Of a stretch of 64,000 nucleotides of DNA, positions 26,172-34,509 are shown piece after piece (position 1 is the stretch's first letter; every line of letters starts with the position of its first letter). Under the pieces are notes generated by a model, which saw nothing but the letters and a program-made list of their open reading frames with translations, did not search any database and was not told where the DNA came from. This stretch comes from JANRKF01 sp964518725 (GTDB taxonomy: Bacteria > Pseudomonadota > Alphaproteobacteria > Rickettsiales > SXRF01), in NCBI GenBank assembly GCA_964518725.1, contig CAZFKP010000003.1, positions 39,257 through 103,256 of the forward strand. Reading direction: 5' to 3'. The translations under genes and the position numbers were made by a program.

Positions 26172-26561
26172 TTTTTGGACGAGTTCCGCGTCGGCTTCAA
26201 TCATGTCGAGCCTGTGCATGTCGCGGGGTTTTTCCCAGCAGATGGCCGCGTGTTCGACCGCGCGCGGGGTGCCCTGCCAGCGGCGCACCACATACACCGG
26301 CATCAGGAGGTGAAACCCGAAATCAGCCATGTAGTTGTGTGACAGGAACCAGAAGGCTTCGCAGTCCGTAGCCAAAATTTTAATATCCAGCTCTTCGCGA
26401 ATTTCCCGGACGAGCGCATCTTCCGGTGACTCATCCTGCTCCACTTTGCCACCGGGGAATTCCCATTTTCCGGCGAGGCGCTTTCCTTCCGGGCGCTGGG
26501 CGAGCAGCGCTTCGCCCCGTTCATTCAGAAGCGCGGCACAGACGACAAGCAGCGTTTTCAT
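26151..26561 (-). CDS. mutT: MutT-type 8-oxo-dGTP diphosphatase (Nudix)
   Basis: This is a 136-residue Nudix hydrolase. The Nudix box is complete: GGKVEQDESPEDALVREIREELDI (residues about 37-60; the Gly, Glu, REIREE residues are in place). The probable role is removal of oxidised dGTP from the nucleotide pool. It overlaps argJ by 4 nt. Pairing of argJ with mutT is common in alphaproteobacteria. Confidence 0.9.
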   Translation of the reverse strand: MKTLLVVCAALLNERGEALLAQRPEGKRLAGKWEFPGGKVEQDESPEDALVREIREELDIKILATDCEAFWFLSHNYMADFGFHLLMPVYVVRRWQGTPRAVEHAAICWEKPRDMHRLDMIEADAELVQKLIAEVA

Positions 26562-27769
26562 GTGCGATAGCTGCCGTTGATGTCGATATAACGGTGCGTG
26601 AGGTCGCAGGTATACACGGTGAAGCTTCCCGTGCCGACGCCTACATCGACCGCAATACGGATATCCCTGCCCTGCATGTGGGCAGAGATTTGTGATTCGT
26701 TGTAGCTGGGGTCGGCCTCACCGTTTTTGGCGACGCTTACCCCGCCGATGTTGATCGAGAGCGTGTCACGGTTTGCTGCTTCCCCCGCCTTGCCGACGGC
26801 CATGACGATGCGCCCCCAATTGGCATCGGCGGCGGCGATGGCGGTTTTGACCAGCGGCGAGTTGGCAATTGACATGGCGATGGTGCGCGCGGCTTTCTCC
26901 GAAGCAGCGCCATTAACCGTAATGGTGATGAGTTTTTCCGCTCCCTCGCCGTCTTTAGCAACATGCAGCGCCAGCTCATGTAGCACATCGTGCAGTGCCT
27001 GTTTGAATCCGCTGATGTCTGCCCTGGGGTCATTGCCTGCCTTGTCGGTGGCAAAAAGAAGCAGCGTGTCGCTGGTCGAGGTGTCGCCATCAACCGTAAT
27101 GGCGTTGAAGGTTGTTTCATTCGTCTCGGTAAGCAAAGCCTGTAATGTGGCGGCGGGAATCGCGGCATCGGTAAACACGAATGCAAGCATGGTTGCCATG
27201 TCGGGGGCAATCATGCCTGATCCCTTGGCGATGCCGTTGATGGTGACGGTGGTGCCGCCGATGGTTGCCGTGCGTGTTGCCATCTTGGGGTAGGTGTCGG
27301 TGGTCATGATGGCGCGCGCGGCCTGCTCCCAACTTGTGTCGCGCAGCGCTTCCTTGAGGCCGGAAAGGCAGGCGGTGATCTTCTCGTCCGGTAGGCGCTC
27401 CCCGATTACGCCGGTAGAGGCCGTGAAGACCTCGTTTTTAGCGCAGCCGAAAAGGCTGGTGCATTGCTCGACTATCCGTGCTACCGAGGCCTCCCCCACC
27501 CTGCCGGTGAAGGCGTTCGAGTTACCGGAATTCACGATGAGCACCCGCGATGTACCGCTCTTTAGCGCTTCGCGGCAGGCGAGCACTGGGGCGGATGCGG
27601 TGAGTGAGCGCGTGAAAACGCCTGCGACGGTGGTTCCTTCATCAAAGGTGGCAAGCAGCACGTCATCGCGATTCTTGTAGCGGATTCCGGCTGCGCCCGC
27701 AGCCAGTCGCACGCCGCGTATCGGCGGCAGCGAGGGGTAGGTCGCGGGGGCAAGCGGCGAGGGCGTCAT
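26558..27769 (-). CDS. argJ: Bifunctional glutamate N-acetyltransferase/amino-acid acetyltransferase
   Basis: ArgJ recycles the acetyl group in arginine synthesis by moving it from N-acetylornithine to glutamate. The 403-residue precursor self-cleaves before the Thr of DMATMLAFVFTDA, which is intact (KGSGMIAPDMATML). It lies between mutT (4-nt overlap) and the parvulin-like isomerase (2-nt gap), so the three are likely co-transcribed. Whether it is mono- or bifunctional cannot be told from the sequence. Confidence 0.95.
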   Translation of the reverse strand: MTPSPLAPATYPSLPPIRGVRLAAGAAGIRYKNRDDVLLATFDEGTTVAGVFTRSLTASAPVLACREALKSGTSRVLIVNSGNSNAFTGRVGEASVARIVEQCTSLFGCAKNEVFTASTGVIGERLPDEKITACLSGLKEALRDTSWEQAARAIMTTDTYPKMATRTATIGGTTVTINGIAKGSGMIAPDMATMLAFVFTDAAIPAATLQALLTETNETTFNAITVDGDTSTSDTLLLFATDKAGNDPRADISGFKQALHDVLHELALHVAKDGEGAEKLITITVNGAASEKAARTIAMSIANSPLVKTAIAAADANWGRIVMAVGKAGEAANRDTLSINIGGVSVAKNGEADPSYNESQISAHMQGRDIRIAVDVGVGTGSFTVYTCDLTHRYIDINGSYRT

Positions 27770-27771
27770 GA

Positions 27772-28647
27772 TTAATGTTGGTCGCCACCGCCAGCAGGTA
27801 CGGGCTTGGCGCTGGCGTCGAACGGCAGCTCCTTGCCGTTCTCGTCATAATATTTGACGCTTGCCGCTTTGAGCAGCGAGGACAAATAATCTTCCACCAC
27901 TTTTTCCGACACCTCGCCTTTCAGCTCTTCTTTCGATTCCTCGAAGCTTGCGGGCTTGACGGCGCGACGGTCTTCAAGCTTGATGATGTGCCAGCCAAAG
28001 CCGGATTTCACCGGGGCAGAAACCTCACCTTTTTTCAGGGCGAATGCGGCATCGGCAAATTCAGCCACCATTTTATCCTTGGTGAACCAGCCCAAATCGC
28101 CGCCTTGCGCTCCTGATCCTTTATCGGTCGATTGCTCGCGGGCAATTTTCTCGAAATCGTCGCCTTTTTTCAGTTGTTCAGCGATTTTTTTTGCCTCTTC
28201 TTCGGTTTTCACCAGTATGTGGCGCGCCTTCACTTCTTCGGCGCCGCTACTTTCCCTGACTTTCTGGTCATAGGCTTTTTTCAGTTCGGCATCGGTCACG
28301 AGGTCTTTCGCCTTTGATTCCATGTAACTTTGGATGACGATCTGTTTCTGCATATCTTCCATACGCTTTTTAACCGTCGGGTTCTTGTCATAGCCAGCCT
28401 TCAGCGCCTCCTTGTACAGGAGCTTTTCCGACACGATGCCCCGCAGCACGTTCTGGCGGATGTTTTCATCGAAGCTTTTGAAATCCGGCGAGTTTCCGCC
28501 GGGGAACAGGTTCTTCCAGGTGTCGAGCACTTCCGATAGCCGGATTTCATCGTTGTTATATTTTACAATCACATAATCACCGGCCGCCAATGCGGCGGTG
28601 GAGAACACAACAGCGGCAGCCAGCAGTGCAGTACGGAGCGAGGGCAT
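27772..28647 (-). CDS. Periplasmic parvulin-like peptidyl-prolyl isomerase
   Basis: This is a 291-residue protein with a signal peptide (LLAAAVVFSTAALAAG) and a SurA/PrsA-like N-domain rich in Lys and Asp. One parvulin domain follows (VKARHILVKTEEEAKKIAEQ, GDLGWFTKDKMVAEFADAAF, VKSGFGWHIIKLEDRR). It is probably an outer-membrane protein folding helper; it resembles the ArgJ-linked isomerase of other alphaproteobacteria. It is divergent from secA, with 128 nt between start codons. Confidence 0.9.
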   Translation of the reverse strand: MPSLRTALLAAAVVFSTAALAAGDYVIVKYNNDEIRLSEVLDTWKNLFPGGNSPDFKSFDENIRQNVLRGIVSEKLLYKEALKAGYDKNPTVKKRMEDMQKQIVIQSYMESKAKDLVTDAELKKAYDQKVRESSGAEEVKARHILVKTEEEAKKIAEQLKKGDDFEKIAREQSTDKGSGAQGGDLGWFTKDKMVAEFADAAFALKKGEVSAPVKSGFGWHIIKLEDRRAVKPASFEESKEELKGEVSEKVVEDYLSSLLKAASVKYYDENGKELPFDASAKPVPAGGGDQH

Positions 28648-28775
28648 AAAAATCCTTTAAAAGCGGATGGGTTAAAAGCTCTTGGCTTATGCCATATTCT
28701 CGGCGCTTCTGCAAGCCTGCCGTTGACTTCGCGGTGTTTTGTGCCTATGTCACTGCATCATCTTCAGGAAACGCC

Positions 28776-31319
28776 ATGTTACTCAAAGCACTTTTTGGGT
28801 CGTCCAACGACCGGTTTATCAAATCCCTACAGCCTCTTGTCGCCAAGATCAATTCTTTGGAGCCGCAATTGCAGCGCCTCTCCGACGACGAACTGGCGGG
28901 GCGCACTCAGTGGCTGCGCGAGCGCCATGCCGGCGGCGAAACACTCGACCAGCTGCTGGTCGATGCCTTTGCCACGGTGCGTGAGGCGGGGCGTCGCGTG
29001 CTCGGCATGCGCCATTTCGACGTGCAGCTGGTCGGTGGCATGGTGCTTCACAAGGGCATGATCGCGGAAATGAAAACCGGGGAAGGCAAGACGCTGGTCT
29101 GTACCCTGGCGGCCTACCTCAACGCCCTGTCCGGTAACGGCGTACATGTGGTGACGGTGAACGACTACCTCGCCAAGCGCGACTCGGAGTGGATGGGCAA
29201 GCTCCATCGTTTCCTCGGCCTCACGGTTGGGTGCATCACGGGCGGTCTTGAGGATGATGAGCGGCAAGCGGCGTATGCGTGCGATATTACCTACGGCACC
29301 AATAATGAGCTGGGTTTCGATTACCTGCGCGATAACATGAAATTCGCCCGCGAAACGATGGTGCACCGGCCGTTTCATTATGCGATTGTCGATGAGGTGG
29401 ACTCCATCCTGATTGACGAGGCGCGCACCCCGCTGATTATTTCCGGGCCGACCGAAGATAATTCCGAGCTCTATAACCAGGTCGATCGGGTGGTGCGACA
29501 TGTAAAGCCCGAGCATTACGACAAGGAAGAAAAACAGCGCAGCGTTTCCCTCACCGAGGCGGGTGTGCAGCATGTCGAAGAGGAGATGGTCAAGGCCGGG
29601 TTGATGCCGGAGCAATCCTCGATGTATGACATCCACAATGTCTCGCTGGTGCACCACGTCAACCAGGCGCTCAAAGCCCACACGCTGTTTTCCAAGGATG
29701 TCGATTACATCGTCAAAGACAACAAGCTCATCATCATTGATGAATTCACCGGGCGGATGATGGAGGGGCGGCGCTACTCCGAGGGGCTGCACCAGGCTCT
29801 TGAAGCCAAAGAAGGCGTTGCCATCCAGAACGAGAACCAGACGCTGGCCTCGATCACGTTCCAGAACCTGTTCCGCATGTATCCGAAGCTTTCGGGCATG
29901 ACCGGCACGGCGATGACCGAGGCGGGCGAATTTCATGATATTTACAAGCTGGAAGTGATCGAGATACCCACTAACGTGCCGGTGGCGCGCAGCGATTCTC
30001 AGGATGAGATTTACCGCACGGCGGAAGAAAAATACCGCGCCATCATCAAGGAAATTGCGGTTGCTCATGAGCGGCAGCAGCCCATATTGGTGGGCACGGT
30101 GTCGATTGAAAAATCGGAGTACCTCTCCAGGCTGCTCAAAAAAGAAAAGATCGAGCACCAGGTGCTGAACGCCCGCTACCACGAGCAGGAGGCGAGCATT
30201 ATCGCGCAGGCCGGGCGGCCGGGCGCGGTCACCATTGCCACCAACATGGCCGGGCGCGGTACGGACATTAAGCTCGGCGGTGCCGATGAAGCGGCGAAGG
30301 AAGAGGTGAAGCAGGCGGGTGGGCTGTACGTGATCGGCACCGAACGCCATGAATCGCGGCGGATCGACAACCAGCTGCGTGGCCGCTCCGGCCGCCAGGG
30401 CGATCCGGGGGCGTCGAAATTCTTCCTGTCGCTGGAAGATGACCTCATGCGGATTTTTGGGTCGGAACGCATTGACGGGCTGCTGCAAAAACTCGGCATG
30501 AAAGAAGACGAGGCGATTTTCCACCCGTGGATGACCAAGGCGATTGAGCGGGCGCAACAGAAGGTTGAGGCACGCAACTACGAAATCCGCAAGAACCTGC
30601 TCAAATATGACGACGTGATGAACGACCAGCGCAAGGTGATTTACGAGCAGCGCATTGAGCTGATGGAGGCCGCGGATGTTAGCGAGACGGTCGTTGCGAT
30701 GTTTGATGAAATCAGCGACCATTTGGTGACGACCTATGTGCCTGCCCGCTCCTACGCCGAGCAGTGGCAGACCGCTGATCTTGAGAAAGAAGTGTTTCGC
30801 ATTTACGGATTGCATTTGCCGGTTGTCGAATGGGCGGCGGAAGAAGGCATTGCCGATGCCGAAATTTCCGAGCGTATGAAAAAAGCCATTGATGAAATGT
30901 ACACCGCCAAGTTTGTTAAATACGGTGAACCGCTGATGAAGATGGCGGAAAAGCGCGTGTTGCTGCAAACGCTCGACCAGCTATGGAAAGATCACCTGCT
31001 GTCGCTCGATCATCTGCGCCAGGGCATCCATTTGCGCGGCTTTGGCCAGCGCGATCCGCTGAACGAATATAAGCAGGAGGCCTTCTCGCTGTTCGAGCAG
31101 ATGCTGCATCATTTGCGCGAATTGACGGTGAGCCGCCTGGCGCATCTGGAAATCCATGTCGATTCGCCGCAGGGAATTGCCATGCCCTCTGCACCCAAGA
31201 AAATGATCCGCAGCGATGAAGCCTCCGACCCGGCACTTTTCGACAAGGTGGGGCGGAACGACCCCTGCCCGTGTGGGTCGGGCAAAAAATTCAAGCACTG
31301 CCACGGGGCACTGAGCTAA
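28776..31319 (+). CDS. secA: Protein translocase ATPase SecA
   Basis: SecA drives export through SecYEG. The 847-residue protein has Walker A MKTGEGKTLV (about 98-107), the DEAD-box DEVDSILIDEARTPL, the second ATPase domain (GTVSIEKSEYLSRLLKK, NMAGRGTDIKLGG), RGRSGRQGDPG and a C-terminal zinc tail CPCGSGKKFKHCHG that binds SecB. The start at 28776 (MLLKALFGSSNDR) is chosen as the family N-terminus. SecB is also in this window. The stop codon lies in the left arm of a long inverted repeat. Confidence 0.97.
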   Translation: MLLKALFGSSNDRFIKSLQPLVAKINSLEPQLQRLSDDELAGRTQWLRERHAGGETLDQLLVDAFATVREAGRRVLGMRHFDVQLVGGMVLHKGMIAEMKTGEGKTLVCTLAAYLNALSGNGVHVVTVNDYLAKRDSEWMGKLHRFLGLTVGCITGGLEDDERQAAYACDITYGTNNELGFDYLRDNMKFARETMVHRPFHYAIVDEVDSILIDEARTPLIISGPTEDNSELYNQVDRVVRHVKPEHYDKEEKQRSVSLTEAGVQHVEEEMVKAGLMPEQSSMYDIHNVSLVHHVNQALKAHTLFSKDVDYIVKDNKLIIIDEFTGRMMEGRRYSEGLHQALEAKEGVAIQNENQTLASITFQNLFRMYPKLSGMTGTAMTEAGEFHDIYKLEVIEIPTNVPVARSDSQDEIYRTAEEKYRAIIKEIAVAHERQQPILVGTVSIEKSEYLSRLLKKEKIEHQVLNARYHEQEASIIAQAGRPGAVTIATNMAGRGTDIKLGGADEAAKEEVKQAGGLYVIGTERHESRRIDNQLRGRSGRQGDPGASKFFLSLEDDLMRIFGSERIDGLLQKLGMKEDEAIFHPWMTKAIERAQQKVEARNYEIRKNLLKYDDVMNDQRKVIYEQRIELMEAADVSETVVAMFDEISDHLVTTYVPARSYAEQWQTADLEKEVFRIYGLHLPVVEWAAEEGIADAEISERMKKAIDEMYTAKFVKYGEPLMKMAEKRVLLQTLDQLWKDHLLSLDHLRQGIHLRGFGQRDPLNEYKQEAFSLFEQMLHHLRELTVSRLAHLEIHVDSPQGIAMPSAPKKMIRSDEASDPALFDKVGRNDPCPCGSGKKFKHCHGALS

Positions 31320-31437
31320 CTCTACTAGGCTGGACGGCTTGCTTGAAAAGTTCGTGCTCGAATCCTCATGTAGCTCCGCTACACTCCGGTTCTGCGCGCG
31401 CCCTTTCCTTCGCATCCGCCTCAGCCTAGCGAGTTAG
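31316..31437. repeat. Long imperfect inverted repeat joining the secA and nuclease-like gene ends
   Basis: The left arm (31316-31332) and right arm (31422-31437) are inverted copies: seven bases CTAACTC and eight bases CTAGGCTG match, separated by TA in one arm and G in the other. Each arm contains a stop codon, that of secA on the left and that of the convergent nuclease-like gene on the right. The 89-nt interior holds a 5-bp hairpin (TGTAG/CTACA, 31369-31383). It could be a two-way terminator or the remnant of a palindromic repeat. Only one copy was seen in the window. Confidence 0.6.
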
Positions 31438-31883
31438 AACAAAACCTTGATTTGTTTTTCTAATAGAAATTGTTCAAAATCCTTTTCATTTTTAATTCTC
31501 TTAGAGAAGTAATTAGGATCTGTATAAAAATAGAATTTCACTTTCCCCTTGGAGTTTTGCCGAGCACAAGCAACAGCATCTCTATAAGGCATCAACCAAA
31601 CCTTATTCCTGGAAAGATCTACAAATGCTAGTATATCAGCAGTAGGATTTTTTGGAAAATCGAATCCAAGGTTAAGGGGGCCTTTGCCCCCGCCTTTTTT
31701 AGGCTGAAAATTAGATTTAACTTGAATTGTAAAAGCAGCTTTTTTGCTTACAGAATATGCAACTAAATCAATTCCCGAATCAGTTGTTAGTGAAGAGGAT
31801 TCTATTCCGTAAAACAATAACCTTTGTTGTACAAGCAGCTCGCCACAACGTCCAATTTGAGTGGATTTAATTTTTCCATTCAT
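31434..31883 (-). CDS. PD-(D/E)XK nuclease-fold protein, probably acquired
   Basis: This 149-residue protein (start at 31883, 1 nt after the mlaF stop) shows the order of a PD-(D/E)XK active site: Glu in GRCGELLVQQRLL, Asp in TTDSGIDLVAY and VK in AFTIQVKSN. This form matches group I intron-associated or restriction-type endonuclease domains of unknown use. The gene is far more AT-rich than its neighbours (13 G or C in 60 bases at 31441-31500) and Lys/Asn-rich, which suggests transfer from a low-GC source. No methylase is near, so a complete restriction system is unlikely here. Function is not established. Confidence 0.65.
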   Translation of the reverse strand: MNGKIKSTQIGRCGELLVQQRLLFYGIESSSLTTDSGIDLVAYSVSKKAAFTIQVKSNFQPKKGGGKGPLNLGFDFPKNPTADILAFVDLSRNKVWLMPYRDAVACARQNSKGKVKFYFYTDPNYFSKRIKNEKDFEQFLLEKQIKVLF

Positions 31884-31884
31884 T

Positions 31885-32652
31885 TCATTTAACGCCAACC
31901 TGAATCGGCCCTTCGGCGCGGCCATGGATGAACTGGTCGACATACTCGTTGCCACTGCGCTCGATCTCGCGTATTTCGCCAGCCCAGATCAGCTTGCCCT
32001 GGTAAATCATGGTTACGCGGTGGGCGATGCGGCGGACGCTGGCCATGTCGTGGGTGATGGTGAGTGTGGTGGCGCCCAGTTCCTTCGTGCATTTAACAAT
32101 TAGCTGGTTGATGACATCCGCCATGATCGGATCTAAGCCCGTGGTTGGTTCGTCGAAGAAAATAATCTCCGGGTTGGCGGCGATGGCGCGGGCGAGCGCG
32201 ACACGTTTTTGCATGCCGCCGGAAAGTTCGGATGGCGAGAGGTTTGCAACATCGGCATTCAAGCCTACCTGCTGTAATTTAGTGATGGCGAGCTCTTTGG
32301 CCTCGCCTCGGTTGATCTGGTGGTTTTGCAGCAATGCAAACGAGATGTTTTCCCATACCGGCAGCGAGTCGAACAGTGCGCCGCCTTGGAACAGCATGCC
32401 GAACTTCCGCATCACTTCCTGGCGCTCGCGGCGGGAGAGCTTGGTGACTTCTTCACCGTCGATTTTGATGCTGCCCTTATCCGGCGTGATGATGCCGAGG
32501 ATGCATTTGATGAGCACCGATTTGCCGCTGCCTGATCCGCCGATTACCACCAGCGATTCTCCTTTGGGAATGACAAGATCAATCCCGTCCAGCACTTTCT
32601 TGTTGCCGAAGGATTTGTAAAGCCCGCTGATTTCTATTTTAGGTGTCGTCAT
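31885..32652 (-). CDS. mlaF: ABC transporter ATPase, MlaF type
   Basis: This 255-residue ATPase belongs to the MlaFEDB lipid transporter group, which moves phospholipids between the membranes. Walker A GGSGSGKS (residues 38-45), the Q-loop, the signature LSPSELSGGMQKR and Walker B IIFFDEPTTGLD are all present. It overlaps mlaE by 4 nt. The MlaD substrate-binding protein is not found nearby; the downstream slot is filled by the AT-rich nuclease-like gene. Confidence 0.92.
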   Translation of the reverse strand: MTTPKIEISGLYKSFGNKKVLDGIDLVIPKGESLVVIGGSGSGKSVLIKCILGIITPDKGSIKIDGEEVTKLSRRERQEVMRKFGMLFQGGALFDSLPVWENISFALLQNHQINRGEAKELAITKLQQVGLNADVANLSPSELSGGMQKRVALARAIAANPEIIFFDEPTTGLDPIMADVINQLIVKCTKELGATTLTITHDMASVRRIAHRVTMIYQGKLIWAGEIREIERSGNEYVDQFIHGRAEGPIQVGVK

Positions 32653-33422
32653 TTGGCAAAGAACACGGCAGTGAGGAAATAGTTGGAAAGTAGAATCAGG
32701 ATGGAGGCAGAGACCACCGCGTGGGTCGTGGCCGCACCGACGCCCTGCGCGCCGCCTTTGGAGTGGAACCCGTGGTAGCAGCCCATCAATGAAATGATGA
32801 ATCCGAACGCCGATGCCTTGACCAGGCCGGAGACGACGTCTTTGGTTTCCAGATATTCAAAGGTGCTTTTCAGATAAGGCGCGGGTGAGAAGCCCAGCTC
32901 GTGGATCGAGACGAGGTAGCCGCCAAACACACCGATAATATCGCCGACGGCGACCAGGCAGGGAAGCATGGCAAGCCCGGCGATCAGCCGCGGCAGCACA
33001 AGATATTTGTGCGGGTCGGTGGACAGGGTGGTGAGTGCGTCGATCTGTTCGGTAACGCGCATGGTGCCGATCTCGGCGGCGTAAGCAGCGCCGATGCGGC
33101 CGGCGACCATAAGCCCGGCCATCACCGGCCCCAACTCGCGGGTGATGGCGAGCACCACGACAATCGCAATCGAGCTTTCAGCATTAAAGCGCGAGAAGCC
33201 GGAATAGGTTTGCAACGCCAATGCCGCACCGGTGAACATGGCGGTCATGCCCACCACCGGCAGCGAGTAATAGCCGATTTCAATCAGCTGCTTGCGCAAT
33301 TGCTTAAAATAAAACGGCGGTTGCAGCAGGCCGCTGAAGGCCGACCAGATGAACAGAGAAAGCCTGCCGGTTGCTTCCAGGAAGCCCAGGAAAAAACGGC
33401 CAATGGGTGCAAGAAAATTCAT
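32649..33422 (-). CDS. mlaE: ABC transporter permease, MlaE type
   Basis: This 257-residue permease of the MlaE/YrbE family has several hydrophobic segments, with the conserved ALALQTYSGFSRFNAES, ITRELGPVMAGLMVAGRIGAAYAAEIGTMRVTEQIDAL and GCYHGFHSKGGAQGVGAATTHAVV. It works with MlaF in outer-membrane lipid asymmetry. The ATG at 33422 (MNFLAPIGRFF) is chosen; 33434 is also possible. The alr stop lies 46 nt upstream. Confidence 0.93.
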   Translation of the reverse strand: MNFLAPIGRFFLGFLEATGRLSLFIWSAFSGLLQPPFYFKQLRKQLIEIGYYSLPVVGMTAMFTGAALALQTYSGFSRFNAESSIAIVVVLAITRELGPVMAGLMVAGRIGAAYAAEIGTMRVTEQIDALTTLSTDPHKYLVLPRLIAGLAMLPCLVAVGDIIGVFGGYLVSIHELGFSPAPYLKSTFEYLETKDVVSGLVKASAFGFIISLMGCYHGFHSKGGAQGVGAATTHAVVSASILILLSNYFLTAVFFAK

Positions 33423-33468
33423 AGAGACGACCATAACGAAAGGATAGGAAAGTTGCAACGCGAGAAAT

Positions 33469-34509
33469 TCAGGCGGTGTAGGCGCGTTGTACCCGTCTGC
33501 CGATACGGGTGAAGATTTCATAGCCGATGGTGCCGCATTGCTGGGCGATGACATCGACTGGCTGGAGTTCGTTGATAAATTCGGCGCGGTGGTGCGTGCC
33601 AAGCAGCTTATCGGGGATCATCGTTACGTCGAGCGCGACCATATCCATGGATACGCGCCCCACGACGGGGACTTTATGGCCGGCGACAAAGGCAGACCCT
33701 TCGTTGCTCAGCAGGCGGAAATAGCCGTCGGCATACCCCAGTCCAACGATGGCAATGCGGCTTCCGCGCGGGGCGCTGAACGTCGCGCCATAGCCCACCG
33801 TTTCATCGCGATCCAATTCGCGTATCTGCAGGATCGGGGCGGAGAGTGTTGCTACATGTTGCATCGGGTTATTGCCCTCGGTGGGGTTGATGCCATAAAG
33901 CGCGCAGCCGGGGCGGCCGATATCGAAGTGATATTCCGGCGGCAGGAAGTGCCCGGACGAATTGACGAAGCTTACCGGCGTGCCGGGCAGGTACCGCGCC
34001 GCTTCTTTCAGGCGTGCGAGTTGTTCGGCGTTTTTGGGGTGTTCCGGGTCGCTGGCGCAGGCAAGATGGCTCATCAGCATACGTGGTCGCGGCGTTCCTG
34101 CGTTGATTGTGGAAATTCCCAGGCGCGTCATGCCGGTATCGACATGCAGGATAAAATCCTGAGTGGGAACGTTGGGATTACGGATTATTTCCAGCTGCTC
34201 ATTGCTGTTTACCACCGGCAGAATAGCGTTTGTCGTGAAGGTTCTTTCCTCGCCTTTGAATATGCCATTAAAGACGGCGATGTCGGCTCTGGGAAGAATG
34301 CCGCGCAGTTCAACTGCCTCCTCCAGTGTGGCAACAAAAAACAATCCGCACCCTTCTTTGGCCAGCGCTTTGCTGACTTCGGCAATCCCCAGCCCGTAAG
34401 CATTCGCCTTTACTACGCTTGCGATATTTTTCTTGGCGTGACGCTCACGCAGCAAACGGTAATTCGCACGCAGAGCGGCGAGATTGACGGAAAGAGTCGC
34501 GTTAGGCAT
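33469..34509 (-). CDS. alr: Alanine racemase
   Basis: This PLP enzyme makes D-alanine for peptidoglycan. The 346-residue protein has the catalytic Lys34 in VVKANAYGLG and the catalytic Tyr region in VGYGATFSAPRGSRIAIVGLGYADGY. VGRVSMDMVALD is the C-terminal domain motif. The start at 34509 (MPNATLSVNL) overlaps the dnaB end by 8 nt. The order dnaB-alr-mlaE-mlaF is an alphaproteobacterial arrangement, in some members with radA between alr and mlaE; radA is not seen here. Confidence 0.95.
   Translation of the reverse strand: MPNATLSVNLAALRANYRLLRERHAKKNIASVVKANAYGLGIAEVSKALAKEGCGLFFVATLEEAVELRGILPRADIAVFNGIFKGEERTFTTNAILPVVNSNEQLEIIRNPNVPTQDFILHVDTGMTRLGISTINAGTPRPRMLMSHLACASDPEHPKNAEQLARLKEAARYLPGTPVSFVNSSGHFLPPEYHFDIGRPGCALYGINPTEGNNPMQHVATLSAPILQIRELDRDETVGYGATFSAPRGSRIAIVGLGYADGYFRLLSNEGSAFVAGHKVPVVGRVSMDMVALDVTMIPDKLLGTHHRAEFINELQPVDVIAQQCGTIGYEIFTRIGRRVQRAYTA

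Noticed and set aside
28827..30968. 713-residue frame on the minus strand across secA
   Set aside because: It is fully antisense to a complete SecA with intact motifs, has no family motif, and arises from GC-rich third positions.
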